From: Phyllobacteriaceae bacterium
GTDB lineage: Bacteria > Pseudomonadota > Alphaproteobacteria > Rhizobiales > Devosiaceae
Direction: 5' to 3'
Length of the DNA: 10,949 nucleotides
Assembly (NCBI GenBank): GCA_012799265.1
Contig: JAAZLP010000040.1
Span: 1 to 10,949, forward strand
Of this stretch, positions 1 to 6,140 are shown in pieces (position 1 is the stretch's first letter; each line of letters opens with the position of its first letter). Position numbers and translations under genes: made by a program. Below the pieces are notes generated by a model. The model worked only from the letters and a program-made list of their open reading frames with translations, did no database searches and was not told the origin of the DNA.

Positions 1-1074
1 CTCGCCAAGAAGATCATTGGCGACTTCGACCTCGCCAACGAGCCGCAGAAATACGGCCTCGGCATCAAGGAAATCTGGGAAATCCCGGCCGACAGGCACC
101 AGCCCGGCAAGGTCGATCACTATCTCGGCTTCCCGCTGGATAATGCCACCGCCGGTGGCGGCTTCGTCTATCACGCCGAAGACAACAAGCTCTATGTCGG
201 CCTCGTCACCTATCTCGACTATGCCGACCCGACGCTCTCGCCCTTCGGCGAGTTCCAGCGCTTCAAGCAGCACCCTTCCGTCGCCCCGCTCCTCGAAGGT
301 GCCACCCGCATCTCCTATGGTGCCCGCGCGCTGACAGCAGGCGGCTGGCAGTCGATCCCCAATCTCGCTTTCCCCGGAGGCGGCCTCATCGGCTGCTCGG
401 CTGGCTTCATGAACGCCCCGCGTCTGAAGGCCATCCACAATGCCATCCTCTCCGGCATCGGTGCCGCCGACGCCGTGACCGACGCCATCAATGCCGGTCG
501 TCAGCATGATCTCATCGCCGATTATGCCGAACACATCTTCCGCACCGGCATCGCGAAAGAACTGCAGGGCGTCGCCAATGCCAAGCCGCTCTGGTCGCGC
601 TTTGGCACCGTGCTGGGTTCGCTCGCCATTGGCGCCGATCTCTGGATTTCGACCATTTTCGGCCGCTCGCCGCTGAAACTGACCAAACACGGCAAGCCCG
701 ACTTCGCCAAGCTGAAGCCCATCGCCTCGGTCACCCCGCGCACCTATCCCAAACCCGATGGCAAGCTGACCTTCGATCGCGCCTCCTCGGTCTTCCTTGC
801 CAATCTGGCCCATGATGAAGACCAGCCGGTCCATCTGCGCCTCGCCGATCCAGCCATCCCCATTCGCGCAAATCTTCCCCGCTTCGGCGAGCCCGCGCCG
901 CTTTATTGCCCCGCTGGCGTCTATGAAGTGGCAGAGGAGGGCGGCGAGTCGGTTTTCCGCATCCACGCGGCCAACTGCGTCCATTGCAAGACCTGTGACA
1001 TCAAGGATCCGGCGCAAAATATCACCTGGGTCCCGCCTGAAGGCGGCAGTGGACCCAACTACAGCGGAATGTGA
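1..1074 (+). CDS. Electron transfer flavoprotein-ubiquinone oxidoreductase (ETF-QO), 3' part
   Basis: ETF-QO is a peripheral inner-membrane FAD and 4Fe-4S enzyme that passes electrons from electron transfer flavoprotein, fed by acyl-CoA and amino-acid dehydrogenases, to ubiquinone. The reading frame is open from base 1 and ends at TGA 1072-1074, giving 357 visible residues; the N-terminal FAD-binding part lies outside the window. Visible residues 126-137 contain the family's C-terminal flavin-domain stretch (PGGGLIGCSAGFMN). The ferredoxin-like 4Fe-4S cluster cysteines are visible at fragment residues 303, 326, 329 and 332 (C-x22-C-x2-C-x2-C), and the protein ends a few residues later in GPNYSGM, as usual in this family. 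The segment GSLAIGADLWISTIF (residues about 206-220) is hydrophobic enough to be membrane-associating. The rhizobial FixC proteins are related, but this fragment carries the fused 4Fe-4S domain typical of full ETF-QO. It is partial only because of the window edge. Confidence 0.95.
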   Translation, partial: LAKKIIGDFDLANEPQKYGLGIKEIWEIPADRHQPGKVDHYLGFPLDNATAGGGFVYHAEDNKLYVGLVTYLDYADPTLSPFGEFQRFKQHPSVAPLLEGATRISYGARALTAGGWQSIPNLAFPGGGLIGCSAGFMNAPRLKAIHNAILSGIGAADAVTDAINAGRQHDLIADYAEHIFRTGIAKELQGVANAKPLWSRFGTVLGSLAIGADLWISTIFGRSPLKLTKHGKPDFAKLKPIASVTPRTYPKPDGKLTFDRASSVFLANLAHDEDQPVHLRLADPAIPIRANLPRFGEPAPLYCPAGVYEVAEEGGESVFRIHAANCVHCKTCDIKDPAQNITWVPPEGGSGPNYSGM

Positions 1075-1171
1075 CAGCGTTCATTACGTGTCAGCCTTGC
1101 GGCGCAGTCCCAAAATGGACAATCTTTGCGTCACATTGCAGCCGGCAACGGCATAGGGAGCAGCAGGAAAC
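1075..1171. other. 97-base gap between ETF-QO and the TPR gene, with a weak imperfect hairpin
   Basis: The gap probably holds the end of the ETF-QO transcript and the promoter of the TPR gene, but I see no convincing -35/-10 pair. A two-part stem can be drawn: CGCA 1103-1106 with TGCG 1127-1130, and inside it GTCC 1107-1110 with GGAC 1117-1120 around loop CAAAAT. It is bulged and has no following T run, so it is not a textbook intrinsic terminator. GGGAG at 1156-1160 lies 11 bases before the GTG start of the next gene and is the likely ribosome binding site; AGGAAA at 1165-1170 is closer but probably too near. Confidence 0.35.
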
Positions 1172-2905
1172 GTGACCCCAAATACTAATCGTCGGGCCAT
1201 TCGCCTCGTAGCAGCGATTCTCTTTGGCCTCGCAGCGACACCGCTCGCCGCCCAGGTCGAAACCGGTCTGAAGATTCAGGAAGTCACGCGCGACTTCATG
1301 AAGCTGTTCCGCCCAAGCGTCAGCGGGTCCTATCTCGCCGGCCAGAAGGCGATGCGGGATCTGCGCACCGATCAGGCTGCGCAATATTTCCTCGATGCCG
1401 CCCGTGCCGATTGGGACAATCCGCTCCTGATCGAGCGCGCCTTTGTTGCGCTGACCACGGATGGTCAGGTTGTCGAAGGGGCGCGGACCGCCCGCCGCAT
1501 GCTCGAGATGGATCGCAATAACGAGCTCGCCAAGCTCGTTGTCGCCTCCGAGGCGCTCAAGGAGCGCCGCTATGACTCCGTCGAGCGCCAGTTGAGCACC
1601 CTGTCCCAGGACAGTTTCAGTGGCATCACGGGAGGCATCCTCCGGGCCTGGGCGCTGGTCGGCGACAATCGCGCCGCCGAAGCCGAACGCCTGATGAACG
1701 AGCTTGGCGCCAGCGGTCTCGGCGATTTCCTTCTCTTCCATCGCGCCCTCATGGCCGAAGCCTCGGGCAATACCAGCCTGGCGCTCCAGCTTGCCGAACA
1801 GGCCTATGAGAACGAGCCCTATGTGGCCCGTATCACCGAGGTCTATGCGCGCATGCTGGCCAATGCCGGCGACTTCGAAGCCGCGAGCGACGTGCTCGAC
1901 GCCTATGATGCCCAGGGCCTATCCCATCCGGTAATCCGCATCGTGCGCGAAGCCGTGGATGCCCGTCGTCGCCCCGGCGTCTTCACCTCCAGCGTGCAGG
2001 TGGGGGCCGCCGAAATGTTCCACGGCATTGGCGTGGCCCTCTCGCGCGATGGCAGCGCCGATCTGGCGCTGGTTTTCCTCCGTCTCGGCCTCTATCTCGA
2101 CCCCAAGGCTGACGTGATTGCGCTGGCGACCGGCGAATTGCTCGATAGCGCTGGTCAGCATGAAAATGCCAACGCGATCTACGACGCCATTGCAGCCAAT
2201 TCGGCAATGAAGCCCACCGCCGTTGTGCGCATTGCCCGCAATCTCGATGCGCTGGGCGATCGTACCGAGGCCATCCGCCGTCTCCGCAATATCGTGGCAA
2301 CCAATCCCAGCGATCTCGATGCCGTTTCGGTCCTGGGCGACCTTCTGCGCACCGATGAGCAATATCTCGAAGCTGCCGATGCCTATACCGCCGCGCTCGA
2401 GATAACCGGCGGCGAGGCCGTGTCCGACTGGCGCTTCTATTATGTCCGCGCCATCGCCTATGAGCGCGCCAAGGAATGGCCCAAGGCCGAAGCCGATTTC
2501 CTCCGGGCGCTGGAGCTCAATCCGGACCAGCCTGCTGTCCTCAACTATCTCGGCTATAGCTGGATCGACCAGGACATGCATCTCGACCGCGCCCTGGAGA
2601 TGATCGAGAAGGCCGTCGCCGCCCAGCCACGCGATGGCTACATCATCGATTCGCTCGGCTGGGCCTTCTACAAGCTCGGCCGCATGGAAGAGGCGGTGGA
2701 AACGCTCGAACGGGCCGTCTCGCTTCTGCCCAACGATCCTGAGATCAACGACCACCTGGGCGATGCCTATTGGAAGGTCGGGCGCACGTTGGAAGCGCGC
2801 TTCCAGTGGAACATTGCCACCTCGGTTGATGCCACCGGCAACGTTGCGGCCCGCGCCGCGCCCAAGCTGGAATTCGGATTGAACCCAGAGACCGAGACCG
2901 AATAG
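1172..2905 (+). CDS. Exported tetratricopeptide repeat (TPR) protein
   Basis: A 577-residue protein with a signal peptide: basic MTPNTNRRAIR, a hydrophobic stretch at about 12-26, and a likely signal peptidase I site at LAA|Q (residues 25-28). There is no lipobox cysteine, so it is probably soluble in the periplasm. The rest is alpha-helical TPR-type repeat. The clearest units lie in the C-terminal third: about 352-385, 384-412, 420-452, 455-487, 489-521 and 523-553, with phrases such as NYLGYSWIDQ, DSLGWAFYKLG and NDHLGDAYWKVGR that recur in a widespread proteobacterial TPR family. TPR domains mediate protein-protein contact; no catalytic motif is visible and the client is unknown. The start is GTG 1172, chosen because it puts the signal peptide in place and has GGGAG 11 bases upstream. 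The stop lies 4 bases before ispE, implying co-transcription. From memory, a related TPR gene lies near lolB-ispE in Pseudomonas, which would make the linkage ancient. Function is not assigned. Confidence 0.85.
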   Translation: MTPNTNRRAIRLVAAILFGLAATPLAAQVETGLKIQEVTRDFMKLFRPSVSGSYLAGQKAMRDLRTDQAAQYFLDAARADWDNPLLIERAFVALTTDGQVVEGARTARRMLEMDRNNELAKLVVASEALKERRYDSVERQLSTLSQDSFSGITGGILRAWALVGDNRAAEAERLMNELGASGLGDFLLFHRALMAEASGNTSLALQLAEQAYENEPYVARITEVYARMLANAGDFEAASDVLDAYDAQGLSHPVIRIVREAVDARRRPGVFTSSVQVGAAEMFHGIGVALSRDGSADLALVFLRLGLYLDPKADVIALATGELLDSAGQHENANAIYDAIAANSAMKPTAVVRIARNLDALGDRTEAIRRLRNIVATNPSDLDAVSVLGDLLRTDEQYLEAADAYTAALEITGGEAVSDWRFYYVRAIAYERAKEWPKAEADFLRALELNPDQPAVLNYLGYSWIDQDMHLDRALEMIEKAVAAQPRDGYIIDSLGWAFYKLGRMEEAVETLERAVSLLPNDPEINDHLGDAYWKVGRTLEARFQWNIATSVDATGNVAARAAPKLEFGLNPETETE

Positions 2906-2909
2906 GTCG

Positions 2910-3791
2910 ATGTCGTCTGTGGTCACGCAAACGGCGCCGGCAAAGATCAACCTGGCGCTCCATGTGACGCGCCGGCGCGATGATGGCTATCACGACCTCG
3001 AAAGCCTCATCGTCTTCGCCGATCTCTCCGATGATCTGGAGGCTGTCCTTGCCGACGAGGATAGCCTCAGCATCTCCGGCCCTTTCGCTGAGGCCCTGGG
3101 CACCGGCCCCACCAATCTCGTCCTGCGCGCCACCGCCGCCTTCCGCCAGCGCTGGCCGGATGTGGCGCCAAAGGGCCTCGCCATCCATCTGGTCAAGAAC
3201 CTCCCCGTCGCCGCGGGCATCGGTGGCGGCTCTGCTGATGCGGCGGCCGCCTTGCGGCTCATGCTGGCCATGTCATCCGCCCCGGTGCCGCTGACCGAGC
3301 TGGCTGATCTTGCGGCAGGTCTAGGCGCCGATGTGCCTGCCTGCCTTCTTTCCCGTCCGTTGATCGCGCGGGGCGTCGGCGAAATTCTCTCGCCCCTGCC
3401 GGAATTTCCGCGCCTCTACATCACGCTGGTCAATCCGCTCATCGCCGTCTCGACGCCAGACGTGTTCCGGCGCCTGCGTGCGCACGACAATTATCCGCTG
3501 CCCGCTCTTCCCAATCCGCTGACGCGACCTGCCCAGCTCGGCCTCTGGCTCAGCGAGACGCGCAATGATCTTGAGCCACCAGCGGTCAAGCTGGTGCCGG
3601 AAATTGGTATTCTGGTGGATGAATTGGCCGAAACGCCCGGCTGCATGCTCTCACGCATGTCAGGGTCCGGCGCGACAGTCTTCGGTCTCTTCGGCTCGGA
3701 AGGGCAGGCGCATGAAGCGGCTAGCCAGATGCGACGCCTTCATCCCGACTACTGGGTCGGCACGGCGCCGCTGCTTGGCGTTGAAGAATAG
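2910..3791 (+). CDS. ispE: 4-diphosphocytidyl-2-C-methyl-D-erythritol kinase
   Basis: IspE phosphorylates the 2-hydroxyl of CDP-methylerythritol with ATP, the fourth step of the MEP pathway to IPP and DMAPP, in the cytoplasm. The 293 residues match the usual family length and show all GHMP-kinase landmarks. APAKINLALHV near the N-terminus contains the catalytic-type lysine K12. The glycine-rich phosphate-binding loop is PVAAGIGGGSADAAAA (99-114). GLGADVPACL carries the catalytic-type aspartate D141. The C-terminal MSGSGATVFGLF (about 250-261) is GHMP motif 3. The ATG at 2910 is 4 bases after the TPR stop; no strong Shine-Dalgarno is visible apart from TAGG overlapping that stop, so translation is probably coupled. 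The gene ends 3 bases from the stop of the convergent prenyl synthase gene. The family assignment is firm. Confidence 0.97.
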   Translation: MSSVVTQTAPAKINLALHVTRRRDDGYHDLESLIVFADLSDDLEAVLADEDSLSISGPFAEALGTGPTNLVLRATAAFRQRWPDVAPKGLAIHLVKNLPVAAGIGGGSADAAAALRLMLAMSSAPVPLTELADLAAGLGADVPACLLSRPLIARGVGEILSPLPEFPRLYITLVNPLIAVSTPDVFRRLRAHDNYPLPALPNPLTRPAQLGLWLSETRNDLEPPAVKLVPEIGILVDELAETPGCMLSRMSGSGATVFGLFGSEGQAHEAASQMRRLHPDYWVGTAPLLGVEE

Positions 3792-3794
3792 GAC

Positions 3795-4814
3795 TTAGGC
3801 GGCGCGGTTGACGCTGTGGTCGACCACGTCCGCCAGAATGGTCTTCATTTCGCTATCGGGCAGCGATGACAAAGCCTCAATGGCAGCGGCGGCATGCGCC
3901 TGGGCCTTTTCCAGCGTCCGCTTCAGTGTGTCATAGCGATTGAAGATCGCCACCACCTGATGCACCTCGAGATCGGTCGCTTCGACATTGCCGAGCGCCG
4001 CGGCGATGATCGCCTTTTCGCTTTCGGTTGCCGATTCGAGCGCGAGGATGACCGGCAGGGTCATCTTGCCTTCGCGCAGGTCGTCGCCGACATTCTTGCC
4101 CAGCGTGCCCGACTGCCCACCGTAATCCAGCGCATCATCGACCAGCTGGAAGGCATTGCCCAGCTCCAGACCATAGAGCGACAGGGCCTTGCAGCCAGCC
4201 TCATCAGCCCCGCCTGACATGGCGCCAACGACGCAGGCGGCTTCGAAAAGCACCGCCGTCTTGGCGCGGATCACTTCGGCATAATCTTCGGCGGTCGTGC
4301 TGAGATCGCCGGTCTTGGCCAGCTGGAACACTTCGCCTTCGGCCATCACGGCGGAGGCAGTCGAGAGGACACCCAGGGCATCCACATCGCGCGTCTCGAC
4401 CATCATCATGAAGGCCTGACCGAGCAGAAAGTCCCCGACCAGGATGCTGGCCTTGTTGCCCCAGACCATGCGGGCGGCAGGCTTGCCGCGGCGCATGTCG
4501 CTCTCGTCGACGACATCGTCGTGGAGCAGGGTGGCATTGTGCATGAATTCAACGGCAGCAGCGAAGTTGATGGCGCTGCCATTGCCCTTGCCGAACAACT
4601 GCGCTGCGGCAACCGTCAGCATCGGACGAAGCCGCTTGCCGCCGCTATCGATCAGATAGCGCGCCAGCTCCGGCACCATGTCGACATGCGATTTAGCGCG
4701 ATCAAGAATGAGCTCGTTGACGCGTGCCATGTCGTCGGCGGTCGCAGCCATAAGCCGCTCCACCGGGTTCATCGCAGGCGCATCCTTGATCTGGGGCAGA
4801 ACTGACACCGCCAT
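3795..4814 (-). CDS. ispB: Long-chain all-trans polyprenyl diphosphate synthase (octaprenyl/decaprenyl type)
   Basis: This enzyme adds several IPP units to an allylic diphosphate to make the side chain of ubiquinone. The 339 residues have the two aspartate-rich motifs of trans-prenyltransferases: HDDVVDESD (DDxxD at 99-103) and LVDDALDYGG (DDxxD at 226-230). They also have GGKRLRP (58-64), for IPP binding, and GDDLREGKMTLP (243-254). The residues before the first motif (FMHNATLLHDD, with small Ala at -5) match long-chain ubiquinone-type enzymes rather than farnesyl or geranylgeranyl synthases. Alphaproteobacteria usually carry Q10, so the product may be decaprenyl diphosphate (the ddsA naming); chain length cannot be read from sequence. 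The frame stays open upstream to 5276, but ATG 4814 is the start: GAGGA on the minus strand (4823-4819) precedes it by 4 bases, homology begins after it, and any extension would overlap the divergent methyltransferase gene. Confidence 0.93.
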   Translation of the reverse strand: MAVSVLPQIKDAPAMNPVERLMAATADDMARVNELILDRAKSHVDMVPELARYLIDSGGKRLRPMLTVAAAQLFGKGNGSAINFAAAVEFMHNATLLHDDVVDESDMRRGKPAARMVWGNKASILVGDFLLGQAFMMMVETRDVDALGVLSTASAVMAEGEVFQLAKTGDLSTTAEDYAEVIRAKTAVLFEAACVVGAMSGGADEAGCKALSLYGLELGNAFQLVDDALDYGGQSGTLGKNVGDDLREGKMTLPVILALESATESEKAIIAAALGNVEATDLEVHQVVAIFNRYDTLKRTLEKAQAHAAAAIEALSSLPDSEMKTILADVVDHSVNRAA

Positions 4815-4846
4815 TAAGTCCTCGTTGCCAGGCCGGGCAAATCCGG

Positions 4847-4874
4847 TTGAGACCGCCGGGGCAAGCCTTATAAG
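4847..4874 (+). promoter_or_regulatory. Candidate sigma70-type promoter for the TrmN6-like gene, with palindromic -10
   Basis: TTGAGA at 4847-4852 (5 of 6 to TTGACA), a 16-base spacer and TATAAG at 4869-4874 (5 of 6 to TATAAT). Transcription would start near 4881, leaving about 22 bases before the ATG at 4903. The -10 lies inside the perfect palindrome CCTTATAAGG (4866-4875), so the same TATAAG reads on the minus strand and could also serve the prenyl synthase gene, about 50 bases away. I see no good minus-strand -35. This is by-eye consensus matching only. Confidence 0.5.
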
Positions 4875-4902
4875 GTCGCTCTGAACCAACGATCCGGGTG
4901 CG

Positions 4903-5688
4903 ATGTCCCTAGACCAGCCCAGCAATTTTGTAAAACACCAAACGGTAACGCGCGATGCCTTTTTAGGTGGCAAGCTCGTTCTGTCGCAGCCTCGCCACGG
5001 TTTTCGCGCTGGATTGGACAGCGTTTTGCTGGGAGGCGCGGTACCGGCGGGCACCAAAAAGCTGCTCGACTTGGGCGCTGGCGTGGGCACGGCAGGCCTT
5101 GCAGCCATCGCCTTTGGGAGCGCCGAACATGCCGACCTCGCCGAGCGCGACGCTGCCACGCTCGGCCTCGCCCGCGCCAATATAACCGACAACGGCCTTT
5201 CCGAGCAGGCAAGGGCGCTGGAAGTGGACGTCGCCGCCAAGGGCTCCATCCGCCGCGCCGCAGGCCTTGAAGACAATTTCTACGACACCGTCATCGCCAA
5301 TCCGCCCTTCTTCGGTTCGGGGCAGGGGACCCTCGCCCCGGACACGTCCCGCGCCGATGCCAGGCATATGGAAACGGACGCCCTCGATCTCTGGGTTCGC
5401 TGCGCTGCCTCCAGTGCCAGAGCAGGCGGCACTGTCATCTTCATCTATCCCGCCGAAGGTCTCGCGCCACTCCTTGCCGCTTTCGATCAGCGTTTCGGCG
5501 CCGTCACCATCCTGCCTTTGATTCCGCGACCAGGTGCCGCCGCCACCCGCATTCTGATCCGGGCGACCAAAGGGTCGCGCGCGCCGCTTCGCCTGCTCGC
5601 CTCGCGCATCCTCCACGGTGCAACCGGCAATGCCTTTATGCCCGAATTTGCTTCCATCCTGCGCGGCAGCGCCGTGCTCGACTGGTAA
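4903..5688 (+). CDS. TrmN6-like N6-adenine methyltransferase (YfiC/COG4123 family)
   Basis: A 261-residue SAM-dependent methyltransferase. The opening TVTRDAFLGGKLVLSQPRHGFRAGLDSVLL (14-43) is characteristic of the TrmN6 family, whose E. coli member YfiC/TrmN6 methylates N6 of A37 in tRNA1(Val). SAM-binding motif I is LLDLGAGVGTAGL (54-66), and catalytic motif IV is NPPF (133-136), typical of N6-adenine or glutamine amino-methyltransferases. HMETDALDLWV (155-165) is another family phrase. The ATG at 4903 has only a poor Shine-Dalgarno (GGGTG is too close), and no in-frame alternative sits upstream with a better one. It is divergent from the prenyl synthase gene and shares an 88-base control region with it. 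The family is clear; the exact substrate in this organism is inferred. Confidence 0.85.
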   Translation: MSLDQPSNFVKHQTVTRDAFLGGKLVLSQPRHGFRAGLDSVLLGGAVPAGTKKLLDLGAGVGTAGLAAIAFGSAEHADLAERDAATLGLARANITDNGLSEQARALEVDVAAKGSIRRAAGLEDNFYDTVIANPPFFGSGQGTLAPDTSRADARHMETDALDLWVRCAASSARAGGTVIFIYPAEGLAPLLAAFDQRFGAVTILPLIPRPGAAATRILIRATKGSRAPLRLLASRILHGATGNAFMPEFASILRGSAVLDW

Positions 5689-5711
5689 TTTCGGCGTTCG
5701 TTCCTAAATCG

Positions 5712-5726
5712 GTTCAGAATGCGTTC
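5712..5726 (+). promoter_or_regulatory. Candidate LexA/SOS box (GTTC-N7-GTTC)
   Basis: The sequence GTTCAGAATGCGTTC fits the direct-repeat LexA operator described for alphaproteobacteria, GTTC-N7-GTTC. It lies 23 bases after the methyltransferase stop and 124 bases before the start of the 77-residue membrane protein, and CATAAA (a possible -10) begins at its last base, so a bound repressor would cover a promoter there. It is the only exact match I found by reading either strand of the window. Eight fixed bases can occur by chance, so confidence is moderate to low. Confidence 0.35.
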
Positions 5727-5769
5727 ATAAAGCCACCAAAAGCGACGGATGCGCGCGGCGGAAGGAACC

Positions 5770-5803
5770 GTATTTCGCCCTGCCGCGTCTGGGTATTTCG
5801 CCC
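5770..5803 (+). repeat. Direct repeat of GTATTTCGCCC, two copies 23 bases apart
   Basis: Exact 11-base copies at 5770-5780 and 5793-5803 start 23 bases apart, about two helical turns, which suits a dimer-binding operator on one face of the DNA. They lie 47 to 81 bases before the start of the small membrane protein gene. No known regulator is recognised. Confidence 0.45.
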
Positions 5804-5850
5804 CGGCCTGTGGTAGACCACCATGCTGTCCATACTAGGCTCGCGTCGCT

Positions 5851-6084
5851 ATGCTCTTGCGTATCCTCATTTTTGTCGTCCTCGGCCTAATGATCTATTT
5901 CGGCATCCGCCGGATATGGAAAGACTGGTCTAACAAGCTCAATCAGGACGCCGAAGAAGCCCGCCAACTCCGCCGCCAACGCGACCTCGCCGAGCGCCAA
6001 CGTCCTGATGTCATTGATTTAAAACGCAGTGAGGACGGTACTTATCGCCCCACGGCCAAGGATGATTCTGACAAGCGCCATTGA
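5851..6084 (+). CDS. Small single-pass membrane protein of unknown function
   Basis: A 77-residue protein that I do not recognise as a named family. The N-terminal MLLRILIFVVLGLMIYFGI (1-19) is a single membrane helix. It is followed by a basic juxtamembrane stretch (RRIWKDW, 20-26), a highly charged region likely to be helical or coiled-coil (31-52, rich in Glu, Arg and Gln), and a polar tail with RPDVIDLKRSEDGTYRP (51-67). Positive charges directly after the helix suggest that the tail is cytoplasmic. It has no cysteine and no catalytic motif. The Shine-Dalgarno is weak (TAGG at 5836-5839, 11 bases upstream). The coding case rests on the coherent helix-charged-tail layout, codon use like its neighbours and its position just before glyQ on the same strand. 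The stop at 6082-6084 overlaps a possible -35 for glyQ. Confidence 0.72.
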   Translation: MLLRILIFVVLGLMIYFGIRRIWKDWSNKLNQDAEEARQLRRQRDLAERQRPDVIDLKRSEDGTYRPTAKDDSDKRH

Positions 6085-6108
6085 CCGATTTGGTCGCTCA
6101 AACTAGAG
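6081..6108 (+). promoter_or_regulatory. Possible promoter for glyQ
   Basis: TTGACC at 6081-6086 (5 of 6 to TTGACA) is followed after 16 bases by CTAGAG at 6103-6108, a weak -10 that partly resembles the CTATAT form seen in rhizobial promoters. Transcription would begin near 6115, about 25 bases before the glyQ ATG. A short stem, GACC 6083-6086 with GGTC 6092-6095, overlaps the -35. The -10 is poor, so this is tentative; glyQ may instead be read from further upstream. Confidence 0.3.
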
Positions 6109-6140
6109 CTTGTCCCGCATTTTAGGCCGGACCAGCTCAC

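Larger units (their letters stand above)
5689..5850. other. 162-base gap with several candidate control elements
   Basis: This is the largest non-coding stretch in the window. From left to right it holds a cluster of four GTTC words (5696, 5700, 5712 and 5723), of which the last two form GTTC-N7-GTTC; CATAAA at 5726-5731, which resembles a -10; an 11-base direct repeat; and GTGGT-AG-ACCAC at 5810-5821. No strong sigma70 promoter is evident, though CATACT at 5831-5836 could be a -10 for the next gene. I see no credible gene and no terminator with a T run. Confidence 0.5.

Noticed and set aside
1919..2950. Long minus-strand frame of 343 codons opposite the TPR gene
   Set aside because: It is a mirror of the strong third-position GC bias of the TPR gene. 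The plus-strand frame has a signal peptide, repeats and family phrases; the minus frame shows no recognisable domain.
4815..5276. N-terminal extension of the minus-strand prenyl synthase frame (open to 5276)
   Set aside because: The extension lies wholly antisense to the methyltransferase gene and the promoter gap, has low-complexity shadow composition, and the internal ATG at 4814 has a good GAGGA ribosome binding site where family homology begins.
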